From assembly GCA_029851945.1 (NCBI GenBank), contig JARKUZ010000092.1:4640-68639 (forward strand): DNA of 64,000 nucleotides. Reading direction: 5' to 3'. A model generated the notes under the pieces. The model had not been told where the DNA came from, made no database searches, and saw only the letters and a program-made list of their open reading frames with translations. The translations under genes and the position numbers were made by a program. Shown here one piece after another: positions 53,531 through 63,966 of the stretch. Each line of letters opens with the position of its first letter. Positions within the stretch are counted from its first letter, which is position 1. This DNA is from Terrisporobacter sp. GTDB lineage: Bacteria; Bacillota_A; Clostridia; Peptostreptococcales; Peptostreptococcaceae.

Positions 53531-56500
53531 ATGGATAAAAGTATTCTTCAAAAGTTTGCTATAGAGGCAAGAAGAGAACTGAGAGAAAAAATAAAAGCAA
53601 AGGCTTATGAATATGGCATCAAAGAAGATGAAATAAAAAAGGGCGAAATTGAAAGTAGTGATTCCATAGTTGTAAATGGAAAGACACTAAACAAGAATGA
53701 AAAAGACCAAAGAAGAAAACTTATAGAAAAAATAGAAACATTAAATGAAGAAGGAAGTAATGGATTTGATTTAGTTATAGAAGAAGTTGCATACACTTGG
53801 TTTAATAGAATGATGGCTCTTAGATTTATGGAGGTAAACAGATATATAAAAACGAGAGTGTTATCATCAGAAGAAGATAATAACATACCAGATATAGTAA
53901 CAGAAGCACTAGATATAAGTTTTAAAAATGTAGAATTAGATGAAGAATATATAAGAGAACTTAAACTAAGTACTGATATAGATGCAACACAAAAACTATT
54001 TAAGTATATGGTAATAAACCAATGTAATGAACTACATAATATGCTTCCATTTATGTTTGAGAAAATTAGTGATTATACAGAATTACTATTTCCAAATGGA
54101 CTATTAGATGAAGGATCATTTGTATCAAAAATGATAGATACAAACTATATACCAGAAGAAGATTGGGAGCAAGTAGAAATCATAGGATGGTTATATCAGT
54201 ATTATATAGCTGAAGAAAAAGATAGAGTAATAAAGGCTAAGAAAAAATATAAAAAAGAAGAAATACCATTTGCTACACAATTATTCACGCCTAAATGGAT
54301 TGTAAAATATATGGTGCAAAACTCATTAGGTAGATACTGGATAGAATCACATCCAGAAGATGAAGAGTTAAAAAAAGAATGGGAATTTTATTTAGAAAAT
54401 CCTGAAAAAGAACCAGACTTTGAAGAAAAAATAGCTCCATATGTAAATAAAGAGTTAAATGTAGAAGATATAAAATGCTTTGATCCTGCATGTGGATCGG
54501 GACATATATTAGTTTATATGTTTGAAGTTTTATATGAAATATACTCAAGAGTAGGATACGAAGAAAGAGAAATACCAAGACTTATTATAGAAAATAACTT
54601 ATATGGACTTGATATTGATGATAGAGCATATCAACTTGCTTGTTTTGCAGTTGTTATGAAAGGAGCAAGTTATAACAAGAGATTACTTAGAAGTATTGAA
54701 AGAGATGGTATTAAGTTAAATATAGCATCTATTCAAGAAACTAATAATTTAAATGATACTGATATAGCCTATATTGCTGGAGAGAAAAGTGGAAAGAACT
54801 TTGATAAGACTAAAAAGTTTATTGAGACTTTCTATAATGGAAAGACTTATGGTTCTCTTATAAAGATTGATGAGTTTGATAAGGCATTTTTCGAGGAGAG
54901 ATTAGAGTATCTAAAAAACAATCCTGTTGATGATATAGAAATGCAATCATCTAAGGAAAACGGTGTAGATGAATTATTAGAAGAACTTATAAGTCAAGCT
55001 GATATAATGATTAAAACCTATGATCTATTAATAACTAATCCTCCATATATGGGAAATAGATATATGAATTCTGAACTTACAGATTTCATTTCAGAAAACT
55101 ATACAAAAAATAAATATGATATGTTCTCTGCATTTATGGAATATTGTATGTTAAAAACTAAGAGTAATGGACAATTAGGATTTATAACACCATATGTATG
55201 GATGTTTATATCATCTTATATAGAGTTAAGAAAGTATATAGTAAATGGAAAAACAATAAGTTCATTAGTCCAGTTAGAATATAACGCATTTGAAGCCGCT
55301 GTTGTTCCCGTATGTTCTTTCACCTTAAGAAATTATAAATCAGATATAATAGGAGAATATATTAGATTGTCAGATTTTAAAGGTGTTGAAAATCAATCTA
55401 GAAAGACTTTAGAAGCGATAGTTAATGAAAATTGTGGATACAGATATAGAGTAAGTACTGGGAGTTTTAAGGATATACCTGGATTTGCTATTGCATATTG
55501 GGCAGGAGATAAGTTTAGTAAAATATTTATTGAAAATAAAAGTATCAAATCTATTGGTGAACCAAAGGTAGGGTTACAAACAGGAGATAATAATAAATTT
55601 CTTAGAATTTGGCAAGAAGTTGCTATAGATAAACTTAGTTTAAATATTGATAATAGGAGATTTACAATAAATAGCCCTTGGAGGTGGTTTCCATACAATA
55701 AAGGGGGAGGATATAAGAAGTGGTATGGTAATAATGAGTTTGTAGTTAATTGGGAAAATGATGGATATGAAATTAGAAACTTTAAAAATAGTAGTGGTAC
55801 ACTAAAATCAAGACCTCAAAACTTAGACTATTACTTTAGAACTTGTATTTCATGGTGCAAAGTTACAAATATACAAGTATCATTTAGATATATACCAGAA
55901 GGTTTTATATTTGATGTTGCAGGATGTTCATTGTTTATTGATAATGAAGAAAAACTATTAGAGGTATTAGGTATAGTTAATTCAAAGGTTATTAATGAGA
56001 TGCTAAAGTTTATGAGTCCAACAATGAATTATGAAGTAGGACAGATAGGAGACTTACCAATAGTTGATACTAAAGAGTATAAAAATGAAATAATATCATT
56101 AGTTAAATCATGTATAGATATATCAAAGAAAGATTGGGATTTATATGAACAATCATGGGACTTTAAAAAGCCATATATAATGAGTAATAAAAAAGATACA
56201 ATACAAAAAAGTTTAGAGAATTTTAATTTGTATTTAGATAAGAATTTTAATAAATTAAAGTATAATGAAGAAAAAATAAATGAATTAGTTTCAATGGCTT
56301 ATGGTATAGAAAATGATATAGATAATAAAGTTACTGATGAGGAGATAATATTAAATATTCCAAATATAGAAAGAGATATAAAATCATTTATATCTTATGC
56401 AGTAGGATGTATGTTAGGACGATATTCACTTGACCAAGAAGGTCTAGTATATGCAGGTGGAAAATTTGATTCATCTAAATACATTACATTTAAAGCTGAT

Positions 56501-57082
56501 GAAGATAATATAATACCAATATTAGATGAAAGTTACTTTGAAGATGATATAGTAAGTAGATTTATAGAGTTTGTAAAAATAACATTTGGAGAAGAAACTT
56601 TAAATAAAAACTTAGATTATATAGCAGAAACTCTAGGTAAAAGATCAGGAGAATCATCGAGAGATACCATAAGAAGATATTTCTTAAATGATTTCTATAA
56701 AGATCATGTTCAAACATATAAAAAGAGACCAATATACTGGTTAGTTACATCTGGTAAGCAAAAGGCATTTAATGCGTTAATATATATGCATAGATATGAT
56801 AAAAATACTTTATCAAGAATTAGAACGGACTATGTTCATCCACTTCAACATAAGTTAGAAGTAGAAAAAACTAGATTAGAGGAGGATTTAAGTTTAGCTA
56901 CGAAGGCTAGCGAGAGAAATCCGATAAGTAAAAAGATTTCAAACTTAGACAAGCAGATAGACGAACTTAAAAAGTTTGAAGAAGTATTACATGATTTTGC
57001 TGATAAACAGATAGAAATAGATTTAGATGATGGTGTAGTTCATAACTATGCTATGTTTAAGGGATTATTAGCTAAAATATAA
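53531..57082 (+). CDS. pglX: BREX adenine-specific DNA methyltransferase PglX
   Basis: 1183 residues from ATG 53531, preceded by GGAGGAATGAC; a longer frame from 53501 starts inside the leader. The AdoMet motif DPACGSGHIL begins at Asp318 and the catalytic NPPY lies at residues 503-506. Target recognition and C-terminal regions are complete. PglX methylates a non-palindromic site on the host chromosome to mark self DNA in BREX type I. Confidence 0.94.
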   Translation: MDKSILQKFAIEARRELREKIKAKAYEYGIKEDEIKKGEIESSDSIVVNGKTLNKNEKDQRRKLIEKIETLNEEGSNGFDLVIEEVAYTWFNRMMALRFMEVNRYIKTRVLSSEEDNNIPDIVTEALDISFKNVELDEEYIRELKLSTDIDATQKLFKYMVINQCNELHNMLPFMFEKISDYTELLFPNGLLDEGSFVSKMIDTNYIPEEDWEQVEIIGWLYQYYIAEEKDRVIKAKKKYKKEEIPFATQLFTPKWIVKYMVQNSLGRYWIESHPEDEELKKEWEFYLENPEKEPDFEEKIAPYVNKELNVEDIKCFDPACGSGHILVYMFEVLYEIYSRVGYEEREIPRLIIENNLYGLDIDDRAYQLACFAVVMKGASYNKRLLRSIERDGIKLNIASIQETNNLNDTDIAYIAGEKSGKNFDKTKKFIETFYNGKTYGSLIKIDEFDKAFFEERLEYLKNNPVDDIEMQSSKENGVDELLEELISQADIMIKTYDLLITNPPYMGNRYMNSELTDFISENYTKNKYDMFSAFMEYCMLKTKSNGQLGFITPYVWMFISSYIELRKYIVNGKTISSLVQLEYNAFEAAVVPVCSFTLRNYKSDIIGEYIRLSDFKGVENQSRKTLEAIVNENCGYRYRVSTGSFKDIPGFAIAYWAGDKFSKIFIENKSIKSIGEPKVGLQTGDNNKFLRIWQEVAIDKLSLNIDNRRFTINSPWRWFPYNKGGGYKKWYGNNEFVVNWENDGYEIRNFKNSSGTLKSRPQNLDYYFRTCISWCKVTNIQVSFRYIPEGFIFDVAGCSLFIDNEEKLLEVLGIVNSKVINEMLKFMSPTMNYEVGQIGDLPIVDTKEYKNEIISLVKSCIDISKKDWDLYEQSWDFKKPYIMSNKKDTIQKSLENFNLYLDKNFNKLKYNEEKINELVSMAYGIENDIDNKVTDEEIILNIPNIERDIKSFISYAVGCMLGRYSLDQEGLVYAGGKFDSSKYITFKADEDNIIPILDESYFEDDIVSRFIEFVKITFGEETLNKNLDYIAETLGKRSGESSRDTIRRYFLNDFYKDHVQTYKKRPIYWLVTSGKQKAFNALIYMHRYDKNTLSRIRTDYVHPLQHKLEVEKTRLEEDLSLATKASERNPISKKISNLDKQIDELKKFEEVLHDFADKQIEIDLDDGVVHNYAMFKGLLAKI

Positions 57083-57088
57083 TTTATT

Positions 57089-57120
57089 AAAGCACTTACA
57101 GATATTATGTGAGTGCTTTA
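57089..57120 (+). terminator. Hairpin after pglX
   Basis: TAAAGCACTTAC pairs with GTGAGTGCTTTA, with one mismatch, followed by GTTTTG. It separates pglX from the extra gene at 57137. Confidence 0.7.
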
Positions 57121-57136
57121 GTTTTGGGAGGTCAAG

Positions 57137-57880
57137 ATGAAAAATAGAAAAATATACACAGTACTAATAGCAATAGGATTTATAGCAGGTGTGGTTTACT
57201 CAAGATATACAAATATGATAGATAATTCAGATGTTATTAGCTTTTTAGGTTCTATATTTGGAGCTTTGATAGGAATATGGGGAGCTTTATATGTTATATA
57301 TAAAGATAGAAATCATGAAAAAGAAAAAAGTATAGAAAATTTAATGGAGATGTTTAAACATACATACATCTGGGCATATCCTAGATATTATATAGGCGCA
57401 TCAAATAGTATTGAATCTTTAAGTGATCCTATAGTTCCTTTGATATATGATGAAAAGTGGAAGGAATATGTGATTAATATAGACAATACACATCACAAAA
57501 GATTTTTATTATCTTGGTTCTATACATTAGAATCTCTTGATAATAAGAATAAATTTATAGCTAAAGTAAAGAAGGAACAGATTGAAGAAGCCTTGAAAAT
57601 ATTAAAATTCTATAATATGTATAATAAAGAAGTTAAAGATTTAGAAGATATAATGAACGAAAATGATATGCAATTAATTAAGAAAAAAATATCTAGTCTT
57701 TCAAATGAATACAATAGGATAATTAATGAATATATTGAAAGATCAGAAGTAGAACAAGAAGAATATGAATCCCAAATAGAAGAAGATAGTAGTTATGAAG
57801 AGCAACTAGATATACAAATATCAAGACTTGTAAGAGAATATGATGAAGGGATAGTAAATAATAGTATATATAAATTCTAA
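57137..57880 (+). CDS. Two-helix membrane protein embedded in the BREX cluster
   Basis: 247 residues. Helices lie at about residues 7-24 and 33-55 (VISFLGSIFGALIGIWGALY). A basic-acidic cytosolic part follows with a Trp/Tyr-rich segment (TYIWAYPRYYIGAS) and a coiled-coil, acidic C-terminus. The membrane pair followed by a helical domain resembles putative phage abortive-infection proteins. TTGGGAGGTC precedes the ATG. Hairpins flank it, so it is an autonomous cassette between pglX and pglZ, not one of the core BREX genes. Function not known; accessory defence is inferred from position. Confidence 0.65.
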   Translation: MKNRKIYTVLIAIGFIAGVVYSRYTNMIDNSDVISFLGSIFGALIGIWGALYVIYKDRNHEKEKSIENLMEMFKHTYIWAYPRYYIGASNSIESLSDPIVPLIYDEKWKEYVINIDNTHHKRFLLSWFYTLESLDNKNKFIAKVKKEQIEEALKILKFYNMYNKEVKDLEDIMNENDMQLIKKKISSLSNEYNRIINEYIERSEVEQEEYESQIEEDSSYEEQLDIQISRLVREYDEGIVNNSIYKF

Positions 57881-57930
57881 TGGGTAAATTTTAAGCTCAA
57901 CAAAATAGGAAAAACTGTTAAAAAAATTGT

Positions 57931-57970
57931 ATATACCTATAACTATTTATATAATAGTTATAGGTATATT
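57931..57970 (+). terminator. Hairpin terminator after the embedded gene
   Basis: ATATACCTATAACTATT is perfectly complementary to AATAGTTATAGGTATAT, followed by TTTATTT. Confidence 0.8.
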
Positions 57971-58017
57971 TTATTTAAGTAATAATATATGTAGTAAATA
58001 AAATAGGAGTGAGCTTA

Positions 58018-60639
58018 ATGAATATAGATAAAATACAAGAAAAACTTATATTGATGTTTCAACCATCAACTAAAATAGGAGAAAATAGAAAGATAGTATT
58101 TTGGACAGATCCTAAAAAACAGTATAGAGAAGTTTTTGATAATAATGAAATAAATATAGAAAATGTAAAAATACATGAATTAAAAAATGATAATAATTTT
58201 TACACTAAATATTTACTAAATAAAGAAGATGTTGATTCAAACTATTTAATATATACAAATATAGATAATTTAATAGATGAATCTAATTGGATAATGGATA
58301 TAGTTTTATACTCTCAAATATTTTATGCAGATAAGTTATCTATGGATCTAGATGATTTAGGTATAGATTTTAATCTTAGAGATGTAGCAAGTAAATATGA
58401 AACATTTTTCAACAATAGAAAAAGAATTGAGAAACTTCAGAGTCTTAATATTAAAGATTACACAGAAGAAGTTTTCGAATTAGGTATGATATCCAGTTTA
58501 TGTGCATGTAAAACAACAGATGTTGAAGAAATATTTAGAAGTATATTTATGAAATCTATAGATGAAGATGGATATATTTGTGATGATGAAGATAATAAAT
58601 ACTATAAAGAAATAAATAACATATTAGGAAATGATGTATTACTAAAATATGCAAAAAAATATTATGGTTTTGATAAAGAAGAGTTTTCTATAAAAAAATT
58701 ACTTATAACAATAATAATTACTGCTCTTACTAAGGATATAGATGTTGATTTATTGTCTAATTATAGTTCATATATAAGTAAGGAAAAATTAAATTGTTAT
58801 TTATTTATAGATAGATGGATTAATGATGTAAAAAGTAAAGAAAGTTATTATTTTGTAGCTAAAGTTTTAGAAAATGAATTAGGAATATTTGATATGTTTA
58901 GAAATATACAAATAGATGATTTAAAAAATATTGATATATTACCATGCATCGATAAACAAATAATTTTATATATTGTACAACAGATTGAAATTGGTTCAAG
59001 AAAATACGATGATTATATAAAAATTATTAAAGAAAGAAGAACAACTAATTTTTATTCTAAATATGAAAATACATATGAGGCTTTAATAAACGTAATTGAA
59101 ATGTATAGCATTGCTTATGATAACTTATACGGGATATTAAAAGAAGATCCTAAAACTATGTTTAATACATACAAAGATGAGTATTATAAAATGGATATGT
59201 ACTATAGAAAGTTTTATATAGCTCATGATAAAGAAACAAATAATGATATTCCTAAGAAATTATCAGTTAAAGTAGAAGAACTGTATGAAAAGTTTATAAA
59301 TGAATTAAACTCTAAATGGACAGACAGTCTGGAAACTAATATTGGAGACTCTTGGGGAATCGCAGGAGTAAAAAATCAAAAAGATTTCTATAGAGATTAT
59401 GTAAATCCTAGTGTAAGTGTAGGAGAGAGAGTTTTTGTTATAATTTCTGATGCACTAAGATATGAAGTAGGAAAAGAATTATGTGACAAGTTAAATGAAG
59501 AAATTGTAGGTTCATCAAATATAGATGCAGTATTAAGTGTGGTACCTTCAATAACTAAACTAGGAATGGCATCATTGCTTCCATATAAAAACATTGAAAT
59601 AAAAAATAATGGTCATGTATTTGTAAATGGTAAAGATGCTAATGAAGATAAAAAAACAGTTTTAAGAAGTTCAGCAGGTATTGAGAATAGAAATAAAATT
59701 ATAAAAAGTAGTGTTACCAATAGTATAGCTATTGATTATGATAAACTTATAGGATTAACTAGAGAAGAAAGAAAAGAGATGTTAAAAGGATATAGGCTTG
59801 TCTACATATATCATGATGAAATAGATGCTATAGGTGACAAGGCAAGCACAGAAAACCAAGCCTTTGAATCAACAGAAAAAGCTATTTTAGAAATACAAAG
59901 AATTATAAGAATTATAAGAAATGAGTTAGGTGGATCTAATGTAGTAATTACATCAGATCATGGTTTTATTTATCAAAAATCTAAATTAAAAGAAAGTGAT
60001 AAGATAGACAAAGGAATAGATGGAGCATTGGAAATAGGTAGAAGATATATGCTTAGTGATAAAGATAAGTATGTAGAGGGAACTATGAAGTTTAGTATGG
60101 ACTATATTTTAGGAGATGATAGTGATCTAGATGCTTATATACCTAATTCTATAATGAGGTTTAAAATACAAGGGTCAGGTGCTAATTTTGTTCATGGGGG
60201 AGCGTCATTACAAGAGGTTGTAGTTCCTGTAATACAATTTAAGAATATTAGAAAAGCTTCTAAAAGTAGTGCTCAAATTGAAAAAGTTAAAATACAACCT
60301 ATTGTATTATCAAATAAGATAACTAATACACCTTTTAAGGTTAGGATGTATCAAACTGAAAAACTATCATTAAATACTAAAGTAGGAAATTACAGTGTTT
60401 ATTTAGCTGATGAAGGTGGAAATATTGTATCTGACATTCATAATATAATAGCTGATAAATCCAGTGATAATCCAAGTGAGAGAGAGTTTAACCTAGTTCT
60501 TAATATACCAAGAACAAACAAATATGATAGAAATAAAAATTATTATTTAATAACTAAGGATAAAGATGAAGAAATTACAATTAATAAAACAGCATTTAAA
60601 ATAAGTCTAGGGATAATGAGTGATATAGATTTCTTCTAG
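58018..60639 (+). CDS. pglZ: BREX alkaline phosphatase-like protein PglZ
   Basis: 873 residues from ATG 58018 after ATAGGAGTGA; the GTG nine bases before is inside the site. The PglZ domain of the alkaline phosphatase fold is seen at VFVIISDALRYEVGKEL (Asp478) and VVITSDHGFIYQ (Asp647, His648), the metal-binding residues. PglZ is the signature BREX component and interacts with PglX. Since a terminator precedes it, it may need its own promoter around 57971-58000. Confidence 0.94.
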   Translation: MNIDKIQEKLILMFQPSTKIGENRKIVFWTDPKKQYREVFDNNEINIENVKIHELKNDNNFYTKYLLNKEDVDSNYLIYTNIDNLIDESNWIMDIVLYSQIFYADKLSMDLDDLGIDFNLRDVASKYETFFNNRKRIEKLQSLNIKDYTEEVFELGMISSLCACKTTDVEEIFRSIFMKSIDEDGYICDDEDNKYYKEINNILGNDVLLKYAKKYYGFDKEEFSIKKLLITIIITALTKDIDVDLLSNYSSYISKEKLNCYLFIDRWINDVKSKESYYFVAKVLENELGIFDMFRNIQIDDLKNIDILPCIDKQIILYIVQQIEIGSRKYDDYIKIIKERRTTNFYSKYENTYEALINVIEMYSIAYDNLYGILKEDPKTMFNTYKDEYYKMDMYYRKFYIAHDKETNNDIPKKLSVKVEELYEKFINELNSKWTDSLETNIGDSWGIAGVKNQKDFYRDYVNPSVSVGERVFVIISDALRYEVGKELCDKLNEEIVGSSNIDAVLSVVPSITKLGMASLLPYKNIEIKNNGHVFVNGKDANEDKKTVLRSSAGIENRNKIIKSSVTNSIAIDYDKLIGLTREERKEMLKGYRLVYIYHDEIDAIGDKASTENQAFESTEKAILEIQRIIRIIRNELGGSNVVITSDHGFIYQKSKLKESDKIDKGIDGALEIGRRYMLSDKDKYVEGTMKFSMDYILGDDSDLDAYIPNSIMRFKIQGSGANFVHGGASLQEVVVPVIQFKNIRKASKSSAQIEKVKIQPIVLSNKITNTPFKVRMYQTEKLSLNTKVGNYSVYLADEGGNIVSDIHNIIADKSSDNPSEREFNLVLNIPRTNKYDRNKNYYLITKDKDEEITINKTAFKISLGIMSDIDFF

Positions 60640-60652
60640 AGGGGAGGATAAA

Positions 60653-62680
60653 ATGGATTTAAATAATAAACTGAATGAAGTTTTTGCAGGTCGTGTAGTT
60701 CGCAAAGATTTAACTAAAAAAATAAAAGAAGGTGCAAATGTACCAGTATATGTTTTAGAGTATCTATTAGGCATGTATTGTGCAACAGATGATGAGGAAC
60801 TCATTAGCCAAGGTGTTGAAAGGGTTAAAAATATTTTAGCAGATAACTTTGTAAGGCCAGATGAAGCTGAAAAAATTAAGTCTAAGATAAGGGAATTAGG
60901 TCAGTATACAGTTATAGATAAGCTTACTGTTAAGCTAAATGCTAAAAAGGATTTATACGAAGCTGAATTTTCTAACCTAGGGTTAAAAGGAGTACCGATA
61001 TCACCACATTATGTTAAAGATTATGACAAGTTACTAGGTGGAGGAATTTGGTGTATATTAAAAATGGATTATTATTTTGATGAAGATGATAAGAATGCTA
61101 GTCCATTTAATATATCTAACTTAAATCCTATACAAATGCCGAATCTAGATATAGATGAAATAATGGAAGGCAGAAAGAGCTTTACAAAAGAAGAATGGAT
61201 TGATATTTTAATTAGAAGTATAGGAATGGAGCCTATAAATTTAGAATATGATGTTAAGTGGCATATGTTATTAAGAATGGTTCCTTTAGTAGAAAATAAC
61301 TATAATTTATGTGAATTGGGGCCTCGTGGAACTGGTAAGTCACATATATATAAAGAAATATCTCCAAATTCAATATTAGTATCTGGTGGACAAACTACTG
61401 TAGCAAATTTATTTTATAATATGAGTAGCAGGACTATAGGTTTAGTAGGTATGTGGGATACTGTAGCATTTGATGAGGTTGCAGGAATTACATTTAAAGA
61501 TAAAGATGGAATACAAATAATGAAAGATTATATGGCATCAGGATCTTTTGCTAGAGGAAGGGAAGAAAAGAATGCATCTGCATCAATGGTGTTTGTAGGG
61601 AATATAAACCAAAGTGTTGAAAGCTTAATAAAAACTTCTCATTTATTTGATCCATTCCCAGAAGCTATGAGTCATGACAGTGCTTTCTTTGATAGAATGC
61701 ATTATTATTTACCAGGTTGGGAAGTTCCTAAAATGAGACCTGAATTCTTTACAAATGAATATGGGTTTATAACTGATTATGTTGCAGAATTTTTAAGAGA
61801 AATGAGAAAAAGAAATTTCTCTGATAGTATAGATAAGTATTTTAAATTAGGAAATAACTTAAATCAAAGAGATACAATAGCTGTAAGAAAAACTGTATCA
61901 GGAATGATGAAATTAATATATCCTAATGGAGAATATACAAAAGAAGAATTAGAAGAAGTTTTAAAATATGCATTAGTTGGTAGAAGAAGAGTTAAAGAGC
62001 AGCTAAAGAAAATTGGAGGTATGGAGTTCTACGATGTTCAATTTTCATATATAGATAATGAAACCTTAGCAGAAGAATTTGTATCAGTACCAGAGCAAGG
62101 TGGAGGTAAGATTATTCCAGAAGGAATGAATAGAGCAGGTCATGTGTACACCGTAGCTCGTGGTAAAAGTGGTATGATAGGAACTTATAAAATAGAAACA
62201 GAAGTAATTAATGGAAATGGTAAATTTGAAAAAACAGGTGTAAGCTCTGATAAACTTGCTAAAGAGGCAATCGAAACATCTTTTAAATATTTTAAAGCTA
62301 ATAGTAAAAGTATAAGTGGAAGTATAAGTGTTACGAATAGGGATTATATGATGCATGTGCAAGATATAGGTGGAATAGGCATGACAGAAGATTTATCTTT
62401 AGCTGCATTAGTAGGATTATGCTCTGGAGCTATGAATAAACCAGTTCAAAGTCAATTAGCAGTATTAGGATCTCTTAGTATAGGTGGAACAATTAATAAA
62501 ATAGATGAACTAGCAAACATACTTCAAGTTTGTTTTGATGCAGGAGCTAAAAAAATATTGCTACCTATGAGCAGTGCAGCTGACTTACCAACGGTACCAC
62601 CAGAGTTATTTTCTAAGTTTCAGATATCTTTTTATACATCGCCAGAAGATGCTGTATTTAAGGCATTAGGTGCAGTATAA
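60653..62680 (+). CDS. brxL: BREX Lon-like protease/AAA+ protein BrxL
   Basis: 675 residues. AAA+ Walker A GPRGTGKS is at residues 223-230 with VAFDEVAGITF as Walker B. The C-terminal domain has the Lon protease arrangement: Ser591 in LCSGAMN and Lys634 in AKKILLPMSS, a spacing of 43 as in Lon. BrxL forms rings on DNA and is the final gene of type I BREX. AGGGGAGGATAAA precedes the ATG. A terminator closes the operon. Confidence 0.94.
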   Translation: MDLNNKLNEVFAGRVVRKDLTKKIKEGANVPVYVLEYLLGMYCATDDEELISQGVERVKNILADNFVRPDEAEKIKSKIRELGQYTVIDKLTVKLNAKKDLYEAEFSNLGLKGVPISPHYVKDYDKLLGGGIWCILKMDYYFDEDDKNASPFNISNLNPIQMPNLDIDEIMEGRKSFTKEEWIDILIRSIGMEPINLEYDVKWHMLLRMVPLVENNYNLCELGPRGTGKSHIYKEISPNSILVSGGQTTVANLFYNMSSRTIGLVGMWDTVAFDEVAGITFKDKDGIQIMKDYMASGSFARGREEKNASASMVFVGNINQSVESLIKTSHLFDPFPEAMSHDSAFFDRMHYYLPGWEVPKMRPEFFTNEYGFITDYVAEFLREMRKRNFSDSIDKYFKLGNNLNQRDTIAVRKTVSGMMKLIYPNGEYTKEELEEVLKYALVGRRRVKEQLKKIGGMEFYDVQFSYIDNETLAEEFVSVPEQGGGKIIPEGMNRAGHVYTVARGKSGMIGTYKIETEVINGNGKFEKTGVSSDKLAKEAIETSFKYFKANSKSISGSISVTNRDYMMHVQDIGGIGMTEDLSLAALVGLCSGAMNKPVQSQLAVLGSLSIGGTINKIDELANILQVCFDAGAKKILLPMSSAADLPTVPPELFSKFQISFYTSPEDAVFKALGAV

Positions 62681-62704
62681 AAATAAATTAATAAAATCAA
62701 AATT

Positions 62705-62738
62705 AAATGGTGTAAAAAGTATATTTTACATCATTTTT
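62705..62738 (+). terminator. Terminator of the BREX operon
   Basis: AAATGGTGTAAAA pairs with TTTTACATCATTT around AGTATA, followed by TT. Confidence 0.82.
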
Positions 62739-62815
62739 CTTTATAGATATTTACAAAAACATATAAGATTATAATATGAAAATATATAAAGCTATATTTG
62801 GGGGATAATATTGTA

Positions 62816-63274
62816 ATGTCAATTGGTAAGAAAAAGGGTAAAAATGTAGTTTAGGTACATCGTTTATTATAGAAAAAATACCAGGTTTAAAAAGAATAAC
62901 GTGTAGTAACTCTTCAAACTACAATAGTGATAACTCATTTTCTACTAAACATGTATTTATAACAGAAATAGGATACAACTATTGGATGCATTGTGATAGT
63001 TTTTTATTAGATGATAAATATGATAGTGAAGAAAATAGAATGATTGTGGATAGAAGTAGGAACTGTAAGCGTAAGTAAAGATGTATCAATTATATATGTT
63101 ACAGAAACATATGACAGAGAAAAAGAATACGGACTTGAAGAAATAGCAGATATGTTTGCAACAGAAATGAGAGGATGGGGACCTTGTTCAGTTCAACTTT
63201 ATGGAGCCATAGAGATGGCGAAGTGTGATGTTGAAGACGAATACAAGAACATGAGCAAAGGAGAATACATTTAA
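62816..63274 (+). pseudogene. Hypothetical gene broken by two frameshifts
   Basis: ATG 62816 opens MSIGKKKGKNVV and a stop; adding one T near 62850 continues as LGTSFIIEKIPGLKRITCSN, then TEIGYNYWMHCDSFLLDD. A second shift near 63044 continues as WIEVGTVSVSKDVSIIYVTE, then LEEIADMFATEMRGWGPCSV, to the stop at 63274. The rebuilt product is about 150 residues. Not recognised. The decay suggests it is no longer under selection. Confidence 0.55.
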
Positions 63275-63410
63275 TATGTAGTCAGATTATTCTATATGGA
63301 ACAAAGATATGAAAAGACATATGTAAGATTACAGGGAATTGCAAAAGAATTATCTGAGTAGTATTTAACAAAAAAACTGTGCTTAAGTAGGAAATAGTAA
63401 AACACATTTT

Positions 63411-63551
63411 TTAGATTTATATGGGGCTAGTTTTATTGCAGATGCAAAGAAAAACAATTATGACAAAGAAAGATACAATAATATAACTAATTTGAAAATT
63501 ACTGCTTATAATGAAGGTTGGAAACATCTAAGTTTTGGTATACTGTTTTAA
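63411..63551 (+). pseudogene. C-terminal remnant of an unrecognised gene
   Basis: The frame reads LDLYGASFIADAKKNNYDKE, then RYNNITNLKITAYNEGWKHL and a short tail. No start is present. Its end overlaps the IS256 fragment at 63518 in another frame, so the element joint is probably about 63515-63525. Confidence 0.4.
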
Positions 63552-63844
63552 CAGATTTAAAAAATAGAGGAGTTAAAGATATTTTAATATTTAGTGTAGA
63601 TAGATTGCCTGGATTCAAAGAGTCTATAACTGCTTGCTATCCACAAACAACAATTCAAAGATGTATAATTCATCAAATAAAAAGTACTTTTAAGTATGTT
63701 TCATATAAAGACTTCAAAGAACTTATGAATGATTTTAAAACAGTATATAAAGCTGGTAATGAGGCGGATAAGCCTTGCCGGCTTTGGATTTTGTTGAAGA
63801 AAAAGAGGGTAGTAAATATTAAGTTTAAATCAATATTGCTATAG
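63518..63844 (+). mobile_element. IS256-family transposase fragment
   Basis: ETSKFWYTVLTDLKNRGVKD, then ILIFSVDRLPGFKESITACY and TTIQRCIIHQIKSTFKYVSY are the mid-part of IS256 (mutator) transposases, with the usual DGLPG changed to DRLPG. After NEA a 14-base insert (63767-63780) shifts the frame. Without it the frame would read ALDFVEEKEGSKY. Both ends of the element are missing. Confidence 0.85.
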
Positions 63845-63966
63845 AGTACAAATTAATTTAGGTAGTGTAGGTAGGTAATGTAAAATAATTTGTGCTTATG
63901 AAATTTAAATACTCCTTTATGGCAATGATAAAAATATAAAGTCAATGCCAGGAAGGGGTATTTTTA

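Noticed and set aside
63044..63274. Separate intact gene starting at TTG 63044
   Set aside because: The start has no ribosome site and the sequence continues naturally from the frame upstream, so it is the end of a frameshifted gene.
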